In this document: one piece after another, positions 39,801 through 50,317 of the stretch | How the letters are laid out: each line of letters opens with the position of its first letter | Numbering within the stretch: position 1 is the first letter of the stretch | Source: Rhopalosiphum padi | Lineage: Eukaryota; Arthropoda; Insecta; Hemiptera; Aphididae | Length of the DNA stretch: 64,000 nt | Reading direction: 5' to 3' | Assembly (NCBI RefSeq): GCF_020882245.1 | Contig: NC_083599.1 | Span: 14,642,865-14,706,864 of the forward strand | Program-made: the position numbers and the translations under genes | The notes under the pieces: generated by a model | Database searches by the model: none | What the model saw: the letters and a program-made list of their open reading frames with translations, nothing else | Told to the model about the DNA's origin: nothing

Positions 39801-41685
39801 TACGGTCAATTATTTTATTTTACTTAAAAATAATTTCGAAATTAGGCAAGTTTGCACTTTCTTTGGCGTCATTAATCCACAATGACAAAACATTAGCTGA
39901 CATAAAAATAGATGGAATCGCAATTGGCAATGGATTTTTAGATCCTGAAACATTATTGTGTTATGGAGATTTTCTATACCAAATTGGTTTAGTTGATAAC
40001 AATACAAAACAAGAAATTAATAAATTAGAATCCCAAGGCAGAAAAGCAATACACGATAAACACTTTGTCGATGCATTTTATGTGAGTATTATCTATCATA
40101 AATTAATCTACCTAATGACCGTAATAAAATTAATAATTCTTTTATATTTTTTGTAACTTATAAAATATTCATAAATATTAATTTGTTTTATTTTTATTCA
40201 CTAACCATTACTACAATATTTATTTATTCTTGTAACGATCAGCTAAATTATAATCGCAAAACCTATCAATATAGATTATAGACAATAGAGTATAGACATA
40301 TAAATTATATATAACCAAAGTATGTATTCAAATAATTTGAAAATATTATTATTCGAATAATTTTCAAACATAGTGCAAATACAAAATACAAATATATTCA
40401 AATTCTTTACTTTCTAGTTTCTTCTTTAAATAGGTAGTTCTATATTTGTTTCATTTATAGTATTTATCTATTTATTCTAATTCCAAATAAAAAAAGATTT
40501 ACAATCGTGAACTTAAAATATGATACTAATTATTGTTTTTTAATACGTAAATGTTTTAATTACCACAATACTAACCATATGTTAAGTATAAGATAAAATG
40601 ACTGAAAATTAGTCGAAAAATTTTTATTTGCATAATTTTGAAATAATCATTCGAATATTTTTTTATTCGAATAAAATAATAATTATAAATTATAACCATC
40701 TAAATAAAATTTTATTCGAATGACGACCTTCTTTGTAAATAAATATGTCCTGGATTTGGATGATGTTTAAATTCAATATATGAATAATATAAGTATTACA
40801 TTTCTTACTACTTATTTTACTTTAAAATATATCTATAAAACGATAAATAATTGAAGAAGTATTTATTTATATTTTTATTTTCTTGTATGCCTATAAAAAA
40901 AATTAAATTTAAAACAATATTTAAGATACACACACAAATAGGTATAAAACCACATATTCAAAAATAGCTCTACATTTATAGCTTATAATATATAATCCTA
41001 TTTGATGGTGATCCCTCATCAGCACCCCTCCGCCTCAAAATAATCCACCTGTATATAAGAGATGGTGCATATTATTATGATAATAAGAATATGGATAGTA
41101 AAATGATTATATTATTATAAAAAAAAAAATTATATTTTTCAGGCTTGGAGTGGTATAATGAGTACGTTTATTGAGCAGACTCAATTCCCAAGCTTGTACA
41201 ATATCATTGACGGCGACACGATTCCGTGGAATTCCACAAACACCATAGGGGACGTCAGCTACATTGACTTGTTGCAGACGGTCGATAGCCGGAGAGCTCT
41301 ACACATCGGCGATATTGAGTATACCAGTTTGGGCGTGATCTATTACAAAATGATACCCGACTTTATGACCTCGGTTAAGGAACACCTGGAACAGCTAGTA
41401 ACCAGTTATCCCATTCTGGTGTATAATGGTCAGATGGACCTGGTCGTGGCGTATCCGCTGTCCGTCAATTTGTATTCGAACATGAAGAGCCCGTACGGCG
41501 CTGATTACAAGAAAGCGATCAGAAAACCATGGTATGTAGATAAAAAATTGGCCGGTTACATAAAAACGGTCGGAAACCTCACAGAAGTGATGGTGAGAAA
41601 CGCGGGCCATTTGGTATCCTGCGACAGACCAGAAGTCTTGTACGATCTCATACATAAATTTATTACAAAACGACTCAATCAATAA
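36827..41685 (+). CDS. Serine carboxypeptidase, CPVL / vitellogenic carboxypeptidase-like (S10)
   Basis: This is a secreted or lysosomal exopeptidase that removes C-terminal residues. Five exons join in frame: 36827-37153, 39029-39227, 39598-39744, 39846-40081, 41143-41685, giving 483 residues against about 476 for human CPVL. An Ala/Cys-rich signal peptide begins at Met1. Landmarks are LTPYLRNG, YSGYFTVD, NSNLFFWFFPA, LWLEGGPGAS (oxyanion region), SPVGTGFSFT and the nucleophile elbow AESYGG (Ser222, with Ala where Gly is usual). The acid is Asp402 (YNGQMDLVV) and the base His459 (AGHLVSCDRPE, usually AGHMVPYDQP). All introns are GT-AG with phases 0, 1, 1 and 0. Exon 1 is GC-rich and the later exons are not. 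Intron 1 carries a hAT element. AATAAA overlaps the stop (41681-41686). The enzyme looks active. Whether the orthologue is CPVL proper or an aphid-expanded paralogue cannot be settled here. Confidence 0.93.
37354..37560. mobile_element. hAT-type MITE, 207 bp, in carboxypeptidase intron 1
   Basis: The ends are CAGGGGCGGCCAA and TTGACCACCCCTG, inverted copies with two mismatches. The flanking 8-bp duplication CTATATTA is perfect (37346-37353 and 37561-37568). There is no coding capacity. The exact target duplication implies a fairly young insertion moved in trans by a hAT transposase. Confidence 0.93.
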
Positions 41686-42714
41686 ATTATCACTTACACC
41701 TTAAAATAGTTTGAAATGCCTACTAATTATGTTCATCGTGGTTACCTATTTGTTTTTAACAAACCACATCGACTGTACACTATAATTTTATAATATAATA
41801 TAATATACAGGTATTTACTACCTAATTTGACTGTTTTTGCCTATAATATTTTCTTTTTACTTATATAAACTTTTTCATTACTGTCACGACTAAAATAGTT
41901 ACTAGAGAGTTCCAAAGATTATTATTAACATTATGTGTTTGAAATTTAGCAAAAAAAACCACCAATTATTTTTAAATAATTATAACCAGACCTTCTTATT
42001 ATTATTTCTGCTGTCGTCATTCGTCTATTCAATAAACAGTAGTAATAAATTTAAATATGATAAAGTTTTTTTTTATAAAAAGCGTGTCCTATGGAAAATT
42101 ATTTTGTAGTCTTAATTTTTTTTTTTGTTAACTTTAAGTCATAAGTTATGACTCATAACCAAATAATGTAATGTAATGTTTTTTTTTTTTAATTTAATTT
42201 AAATATGATTATTTTTTGTTGTATTATGCTTAACTTATTTCGGTATTTCAATATTATAATATTATAATGTATCCATACGTAGATGGCGTATGCTTTTTGT
42301 TAACACCATAATGTAATATAATCACTACAATATAATAATTTAATATGTACACATTGCATAATTTTTCGAATTCAAAGCGCCAGTTCCCCGTCTAAATTCT
42401 AAATATTAATCACACATTTTAATGGCTATAGGTACCAAGTACGGTTGTAAGAAACATATGAAGCTATCTCGTAGACAACTGTTATGTCGTAATCAACGAC
42501 ATTTCCCCCTGGATTTTCTGTGTCTAATACACATTTATAAATAATACATTGAATAAAAAAACTTGATGATCATAGTGTTGGTTACCAACTTATATTATAC
42601 TTACCGAAAACTTGACTAAAATTAATGAAGAATATAATATTTCACACTTTCTTTAAGGATTGCGAATATTTTCCATAAAATAAAAAATATATCATTATGT
42701 AAATTACGTCCTAC

Positions 42715-42909
42715 AACATGTAAGATTGAAAGATCATTTAGTACACTTCGTCGTGTATAAAAACGTGGTTAAGGTCTACAACGACGGAGCAAAGACTATC
42801 TGGATTATGTGTGCTTAGTATAATATGCAGACATCAAGATTTAAATTTTGTTCAAAATTGTTTTGACAAATTTTCCAAAAATAAACGTATATTACAGTTC
42901 TTGTTTTAA
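42715..42909 (+). pseudogene. hAT transposase C-terminal (dimerisation) remnant
   Basis: The frame reads CKIERSFSTLRRV, hits a stop and a frameshift at about 42757-42766, then continues WLRSTTTEQRLSGLCVLSI and on to TAA at 42907-42909. The ERSFS.LRR…L RS…ERL.GL.. pattern is the hAT C-terminal dimerisation region, as in ZMYM1-like hAT proteins. Only this tail survives and it is inactive. Confidence 0.8.
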
Positions 42910-43739
42910 CATTTAATTATTCTTAGTACCCCACCTAATAAAATGTTTTTTACATTTTTAATTAAGTACCTAGAAATTGTATTAATTCAATAATAAAACG
43001 CATTATTTATGTTATATATTTTACATTTTATTAGAAGTTTATGAACTACCTACTTACGTCTATATTTTATAAACAATTATGTTGTTATGATAGATTTATA
43101 AATAATATTGTATGAATACAGTCATGTATTATTATGCTATGTAAACGTACACACAGTAGTTAACAGGTTAACAGACAGGTCAATATTATTGAACAAATAT
43201 AGTGTGTCCCTTGGATTTTCGAAGATGGACCTATGTTATGTAATATGTTGTATACCGAGTACCTATCTACTCGCAAATGTAAGCAATAACTATAGTTAAA
43301 AAGTAATTTATTTATTTTTTTAATTTTTAACTTAACTAGTTATAATTTTTTAATTAACTGAATAACTTGATAACTTATTGAAATTTTTGCTTTTAATCGT
43401 CGTAATATGCAACATGCATTAACTATTGTATGCCTACACAGTTTTAGATTAAAAAAAATGATCTAATAGTACTACTATTTCTATTAAGTTTCTTGATAAA
43501 ATATTATTGTTATATTACTTATATTACATAGTCAAATAGATAGTCGATAGGTATAAAAATACTCATTACATGGTTCACGTATTATTCGTACTGATAATAT
43601 TAAAAAAGTAGATAATTTTTTTAAACCTAGTCAAGTTAATTTTTTTACCATTTTGACTTGAAACTCAGAGAACTAAATGTGTTGTTTGTTAACTACTTAC
43701 TTCTGACTCAACGGACTTATGTTCACTTAACACGACTCG

Positions 43740-44500
43740 TGTAAATTCATCAACTTATACGTCCGCGTTTGCGACTCTGTACTCGCTGTCTCGTTCGTAA
43801 AAATGTAATATTCCACTATCGCCGACGCTACAGTATTTCATCATTTCTACGATACGTCGACTGCCATCTACCGGCGAATGATAAACGTAGGAAAACTGTT
43901 TTGCGTTTGTCCACCATCTTATCTACAACCGACTGCCGTCGTGCTCCTGATGATAAACGAAAACATATTTTTCGTAAGAAGTCGTCCGCGTTATTATCAT
44001 AATATATGGCCGCAGCTGCAGCTGCCGTCTCTCGTGTCAGTGTTTTTTTTCTCTTATCACCTTGCACAGTACTTGTTACTCAATGCTTGTGCGTAAGTCC
44101 CGACGAAACACCGTAAAAATAACGATATATTTTCCGCCCAGAATATTTGATTTTTGACGCGGACAATCGACTCGAAATCCTTTAACAACGGTACGTACAC
44201 GTCGTCATACCGTCATAGGTATTGTGACTATTTGCAATAAAATGTGGCCGAAACCATCGCATGACTGCATGAGCGTCGAGTCGTAATAACAATACGCCGT
44301 TATCAATAATTCCAATCTAATAACACTGTAGTCGTCAAACCGAGGTTGGCAGGTAAAAAACAACTCTCATTCGAGTGTTTCGCTCTACTTGACACTTGTC
44401 TCGACCGTAAGCACTTGTCAATGTCTAAACGACATCCTTGTTAGTAGTTGTCGCGGTGACTTGGTGTACAGCGAACCGTATTGGTGGTGTACTGCTAAGG
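43740..44500. promoter_or_regulatory. GC-richer island, candidate promoter/5' exon of the YRDC locus
   Basis: This island is clearly less AT-rich than its surroundings and lies 1.7-2.4 kb upstream of the YRDC exon, whose acceptor at 46177-46179 (TTTCAG) implies an upstream exon. The GTAAGT donor at 44093 is the best candidate partner. No coding exon was recognised here. Confidence 0.35.
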
Positions 44501-46187
44501 TAAGTCATGGAAATAGGTAAATCACACGAATTATTCCAAATCGAATTTAGGAGGTTTCTGTTATCATTAAGAATTTGTCGATTTGGATTTTGACACGGAT
44601 TAAAAATATTCCCGATAATCTCGTAGCCATGTCGTTGAATCCTACTAAAAAGTAAATCGTTGTAAATACTGCTAAATAGGTATCTTGATTCTTGTTTGAT
44701 CTCTCGTCGTTGTGGATAATATGTAAATTTTATCGATATATTAATATCGGAGGAACCAGTGCAAACAATTGGTTTCAACATTTAAATATACCATTTATTA
44801 AGTTTATTTAACCTTTTTTTTTTGTTACTAATATCTACTAATGGTAGCTTGACTTTTGTGTAACCCTCATAGATAGGTATTTTCAACGTTATTTGTTTTC
44901 ATTTTATCTGCAGTCTGCACATAGTTTACAAAAACTGTGTTTTCCCATCATAGACAAGACTATTTAAATTGTTTCTAAAGATATAAACATTGTTTTATTA
45001 ATCTTGTCGTCTCTTTGTAGACCCAGCTATAGGTTTAGATATTTTTATGTCCTAATATACTTGTGCTAAAGTCAACTGATTTATACATATTTATATACCC
45101 TGGGAGACTATGTAACTTTTTGTACCAACCAGAAACATTTTTTCATGAAGAAATTTAGTAAACAGTAACTTTTTTTTTCTTACCTTGATTAATTATATCT
45201 AAATAGTTACAGTAAATTATGTATGGTGTTTCAAAAAATATATTAATAATTATAAAAAAATTAACTAGAATTTGAACAGTTTACTACAATAAATTATTTT
45301 TAAGTGCAAAAGTAACGTTATACTTCACACAGCCACTAATGTAACAAAATATTGTGCGACTAACGAAGGGTTAATGATAGTTCTTCTGACAGAAGTTGCT
45401 TATTGCGTGTATGGTTTTACATATAACATTTAAGATATATAACTTTTGTGCATATATTATAATAAAAATATAATCGAAATTCTAATCTAATTAAAATAAG
45501 TTATTATGTAAAATAAAAAATATTAGGTATTAGGATTATAAGGTCAAAGGTAATTTAGCTAACTTTATCAACTGCTATAGCTGACAGTGACTAACAATAT
45601 AGTAGAGTGTGTTGTCATACCTATAGCTGTCAAAGATTACAGTCAAAGGTTGAGTGTATTGAATGTCATGTCAATACAAATGTTAGGTATATTAAACTTG
45701 GTTTTAATATAAATTTTACTAGTCTTTACTTTTCAAGGAATAATGGGGTTTTAATGGTTTTGATTTTATGAAAACCATGCTGAAAACTTTAAAAGAATTT
45801 TTGAAATTGTCTAAATTATTATACTTATTATTTAATATTAAATGAACTCGTATTTTTGTGATTCATAGACTTTTTATAAAGGATGATCAAATTAAAAAAT
45901 TTATTTTACATTTTAAAATTCTAAGTAGTTATTTTAAGTGTTGGTGTTAGTACAGCTTGATTATACAAAACAGCTATTCAAAAATCTCTTAATAAATTAA
46001 TATAATATATTAAAAACATACATTTATTATATTTAAATATCTAAATGACTATTATAATTTATCCATGAAATATGTTGTTACTAAATTCTTACTGACTAAA
46101 ATATGTTCAGAATTACCTAAATTTTAAATCAATACGATATAATTTACTATATTAATCTAATGTACTTTTTCTGTTTCAGATTTTCTA

Positions 46188-46274
46188 ATGAATGCCAATA
46201 CTAATAACAAAAATGTTTGTTTCGAAAATATTTTAATTATATCCAATGCTTTATTTAAATCTGAAACATTTTAA
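46188..46274 (+). other. Upstream ORF in the YRDC leader
   Basis: A 28-codon frame from ATG 46188 overlaps the ATG at 46246 in another frame and ends before the in-frame ATG at 46336. It would favour initiation at 46336 by leaky scanning or reinitiation. Confidence 0.4.
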
Positions 46275-46989
46275 ATTCTGGATTTATAAAATTGAGTTCT
46301 TATTTAATAGATTTAAATATCCCAAACAAATATTAATGAATAAATTAATTGACATAAAAAAATATGAACAACAAGCTGTCTCTTTGGCTGTTAAATTAAT
46401 TAATGAGGGTAGTGTTGTTGCACTTCCAACTGACACTGTTTATGGTCTAGCAACTGATGCACAAAATCCAAGTGCTATAGGCAAACTATACAATATCAAA
46501 GGGCGTAATCTTCAAAAACCAATAGCTATATGCACTCATCATGTAAATGATATTGGGAATTGGGGTGAAATTGGTCACTTACCTTTTGGTCTTTTAGATG
46601 CACTATTACCTGGGCCTGTAACAGTCGTATTACAAAGAACACCATCCTTAAATATTGCATTAAATCCTGAAGAGTCAAATATTGCAATACGAGTACCAAA
46701 CAGTGGATTTGTTTGTAATATTGTAAGTGATCTGAAGAAACCAATTGCTCTAACTAGCGCTAATGAGAGTAACAAACCTAGTACGTTAAGACCAATAGAA
46801 TTTTTAATTTTATGGCCTAAATTAGATGCCATTTTTGATGGTGGTACTATTGGCTCCTCATTAGAATCACGCCAAGGTTCTACTATAATTGACTTGACAA
46901 TTAATAACCACTTTAGAGTAATTAGAACAGGATCTGCACTTTTAAATACACTACAGAAACTGCATAAATTTGGTTTAAAGGAATTATAA
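46246..46989 (+). CDS. YRDC: YRDC / Sua5-family threonylcarbamoyl-AMP synthase
   Basis: It makes threonylcarbamoyl-adenylate from threonine, bicarbonate and ATP, the first step of t6A37 modification of ANN-decoding tRNAs; the KEOPS or OSGEPL1 enzymes then transfer the group. The coding region is intronless, 247 codons, preceded by an acceptor TTTCAG at 46179. Family landmarks are PTDTVYGL (61-68), KGRNLQKP (85-92), LLPGPVT (120-126), SNIAIRVP and LTSANESNKPS (169-179). The YrdC domain covers residues 35-240. The first 30 residues are Lys/Phe/Tyr/Leu-rich without acidic residues until Glu17 and could be a mitochondrial presequence; starting at Met31 (46336) would give the cytosolic form. The stop TAA (46987-46989) overlaps the ATG of the next gene. 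No catalytic-looking position is missing. Confidence 0.93.
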   Translation: MLYLNLKHFKFWIYKIEFLFNRFKYPKQILMNKLIDIKKYEQQAVSLAVKLINEGSVVALPTDTVYGLATDAQNPSAIGKLYNIKGRNLQKPIAICTHHVNDIGNWGEIGHLPFGLLDALLPGPVTVVLQRTPSLNIALNPEESNIAIRVPNSGFVCNIVSDLKKPIALTSANESNKPSTLRPIEFLILWPKLDAIFDGGTIGSSLESRQGSTIIDLTINNHFRVIRTGSALLNTLQKLHKFGLKEL

Positions 46990-46991
46990 TG
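46987..46991 (+). promoter_or_regulatory. TAATG stop/start overlap between two genes
   Basis: The YRDC stop TAA (46987-46989) and the RUN-gene ATG (46989-46991) share one base, with no room for a promoter or intron between them. Both genes could be translated from one mRNA by termination-reinitiation, or alternative 5' splicing could supply a separate start for the second gene. Confidence 0.75.
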
Positions 46992-49855
46992 AATAAATTT
47001 TTAAGAAAAATTATAAGTAATAAAGAACTTAAAGATGAGTGTAACAAGGCATCTATTATACATTATTTTGAAGAAAGGTTAAATGAATTCCATTCAGAAT
47101 TCTCAGATAGTAAAGTAAAAGTTACTAGTTCCAACTTTGTTGCTGATAGATTATTGGCTAACCTAGAAGCATTGTTCTTACATGGCCTTAAAGAAACGTT
47201 TATCAGTCAATTATCAACAGTGATTGGTAATGATGTAGACAAAACTATGGATATCAATTTTTGGCACTGTCTTCTTGTACTCTCTCCAAGTGGTGTTGTC
47301 GATCAAGTAAATGTGTATAACTAACTATTAATTATATAATATTTTAACTGTTATTCAATTATTTTCAGATTAACTCGTTAAAACATGTTACAACAGATGT
47401 GGGAAAATGCAGAGCTTGGATTCGCTGTACCCTCAATGACTGCGTTTTTCGCAGCTACTTAATGTCTGTTGTTAAATATCGTCGATATATTGTTAAGTTT
47501 TATAACAAGACAGCAATTATACGGGACCATGAAAGTTTTGAAAAGATAATTGCTTTATTAGAAAGCATTGATCAGTATCATTTTGAACTCACTTTGAACT
47601 CGAGTCTTCTCAATACATGGCCCAATAGTACATTAATGTTGGCAGGTTACTGGACCCCAGCTCTCAAAAATAACCCATTACACAACAATAATCCTCAAAT
47701 AGCTGAAGCAGTAGATGTTAATGAAACTGATGAAGCAATACTGATAAATGATCATAATAGATCAGAAGAAAGTTATACGTCATCTTTGTCTTCGTCATTT
47801 GTTGATTCAGATTTTTTGCGTAAACCTCCCATCATGATGGATGAAGAAATTGGATGGCAATTGATAATGAAGCAACCTTCTACTTCTTATGTAACGTCAA
47901 GTCTTACTAAAGATACACATTCTGTTGATGTATTGAAAGAAAACTGTTCTAGTAGTGAAATTTCAGCAACGAAACCTAAGGAGATAGAAACGACGAAAGA
48001 AGTGGAAAATTCATCAGAGATACCAACTACTGAACAAAAAGCTGAAAGCTTACCAAATGAAGAAGCCAAATATGATGTCCAAAGTTTCAATGAATTATTA
48101 GAATCTTATAACTTAAGAGTGAAAAGTTCGTCTGACAGCCCTAAAATGGAGGATTTATACAAACAATTGACTGTCCCACGAATTATCGAAGAAAAGCATT
48201 TCACCGAGCCTGAAATTTTAGATGATGTAAATATAAAAAAATTGTAAATAACTGCTTTATAAATACTCGTATTATTGAAATAATTATCTTAACACTTACT
48301 AATAATTTAAATCTTATTTACAGGATGACGAATCTTTTGTTGATGTGTCAATGCATCCCGAACGTTTGAGTTTAGATGTAATTATTATTACTTATTATTT
48401 GTATTTTTTTTAACTAGGCTTTTTTATAATATGATTTTATTTGTTAGCTTTTAAAACAATATTTGGAATATTTATTTACACCTCCAAAGGAACTTGGCTT
48501 AAACTCTCAGGATTTTATGTGTAAAAGTTGCAATGAAACAATTGGCATCGATTTTGGAGAATATTTGTAAGTAAAATTGAGAACTTAATGTTTCACTCAT
48601 ATATACTATGTAACAAGCGTTTTATAATGTTTGCTTTAATTTAAACTTTTAGTAAATGCAATTTCACGGCATGTTATTATTGTGTTCACTGTTTTGGATC
48701 AGAGACATGGGCAATACCTGTAAAAACATTGTTCAATTGGGATTTCAACCGGTATCCAGTGTCTAACAGTAGCGCGACATTTTTAAGTGAAATACAATAC
48801 CATCCATTATTTAACATGAGGAGTATCCATCATAAATTGTATAAAGCCAACAAGGAAATGAGCAAGTCTAAAGTAAGGGTACAATTATAAGTGATAACTA
48901 ACAAAATGACATTTTTTCTCGGTATTCACTTTTTCTTTTAAATGTTATACTATAGAAATTACGGTGGCAAATTTACTATCTGTACCATTATTTATCTACG
49001 TGCAAGTTTTATAACATCGACGAACTATCCAAAGATATATGGCCTCGTGTGTATTTCTTTAATAACATTCATCTGTATTCATTTGCCGTAAGTTCTTTAA
49101 AATCAATTAGATGGAGAGTTCATAATTTTAATATATTTGGTACCTTTCAGGACCTTCTAGAGATATATTCTGGTACTCTATTAGAGTTTCTTGAGCGTAA
49201 AATTGAAACTAGCCGAAACCACGTTCTCAATTGTTTAGTGTGCAGTCAAAAAGGTTTTATTTGTGAACTCTGCCGTAATCCCAAAATTATCTATCCATTT
49301 GACTTAGGAGATAATTATCGGGTAAGAATAATGTTACGAAGATGCCACACTCGCAATTGTTTTCTCCGTCTAACAAATTGTATGACAAAGCAAATTTGTG
49401 CAGTGTTGTAGTAACCTTGCAAGTCATGAATATGTAAAAAATTACCGTTTAAAAATTAAAATGTTATAAAAAACTAGCAAAATAAACAACCATGAGAAAT
49501 AACAAATTATTATTTTCTTACTTTTGAATTTAACAATTGGTAAATTTCTAAATTCACTTCATTATTAAAGGTTATTGCACAAAATTTGAACTGCTGAACA
49601 CAAGTTTGGCTTGTTTTATATTTTGCAAGACTGGGATAACACATTTTTGTCTGAGGCAACCTTTTAAATGTTTTATTAAACATATTGTACACATATCGAT
49701 ACCCATAAAATATTAATACAATTATTTTCTAGTGTCGTCATTGCAAATCATTATTTCATCGTAATTGTTACAAAAAGGAAAATGCATGTCCTAAGTGTAA
49801 ACGAGATAAAATTAGAAAAATGAAAAAAACTTCGAACAGTGAAGATGAGGATTAA
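46989..49855 (+). CDS. RUN + Rubicon-homology domain protein, PLEKHM1-like
   Basis: In animals PLEKHM1 is an adaptor on late endosomes and lysosomes that links Rab7, HOPS and Atg8 proteins. Eight exons join in frame: 46989-47306, 47369-48226, 48324-48377, 48448-48566, 48653-48872, 48956-49087, 49151-49321, 49733-49855 (664 residues). A RUN domain occupies about residues 10-200 (NLEALFLHGLKETF, TTDVGKCRAWIR). A Ser/Glu/Asn-rich linker follows, containing DEEIGWQLI, a good Atg8-binding (LIR) candidate with Trp269. The Rubicon-homology domain spans about 411-664, with CKSC, CNFTACYYCVHC, CLVC…CELC and CRHC…HRNCY…CPKC zinc ligands. There is no space for the two PH domains of vertebrate PLEKHM1 (about 1050 residues). 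RUN sequence favours PLEKHM1 over Rubicon, but the architecture is Rubicon-like. The start codon overlaps the YRDC stop. AATAAA lies at 50187-50192. Confidence 0.9.
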
Positions 49856-50317
49856 AGAACTAATTGTTGGTTAAATATGATTTAATAAGAATTAAAATTT
49901 TAGTAAAAACAATTATTCTTTCTTTATATATTACATTATTCTAATTGTTTTCACGATTGAAAATCATTATTTTTTTAACCCTAATAACAGATATTACTTA
50001 ATCTTCAATTATTGTTTTTTTTTTTTTTAATTTTTGTTTTATTATTATTCATAAATTGATTATATTTGAAGTATCTTTTACTACATTGTTAATGGTGTGT
50101 TAAATTAATTGAATTAATTTCAATACATTTAAAGATGAAAAATTAGAACATAATATATTACTCAACATGTATTGTAGAATACAGTTAATAAAAATATATT
50201 CAGAATTTGTATATTTTTATAATAATGCCATTTGTTTAACAAGATAGTTAATTTTATAAAATTATTCATCTTGTACATAAAAGTTAAGATAGTTTAAGTT
50301 TTTTGATACAATATTTT

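Larger units (their letters stand above)
41686..46179. other. Intergenic region between carboxypeptidase and YRDC genes
   Basis: It contains a dead hAT transposase fragment (42715-42909) and a GC-richer island at about 43740-44500. A strong donor, TTGTGC|GTAAGT, lies at 44092/44093 in the island and could end a non-coding first exon that splices to 46180. Apart from these I see only AT-rich sequence. Confidence 0.5.

Noticed and set aside
42420..42545. Possible upstream part of the hAT transposase relic (…RRQLLCRNQRHF…)
   Set aside because: The pattern is too short and degenerate to tie to the fragment at 42715.
44425..44781. Minus-strand 118-codon open frame
   Set aside because: Longer than expected in this composition but without a recognisable domain, splice context or repeat match. 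It lies in the candidate promoter/leader region of YRDC. Transcript data would decide.
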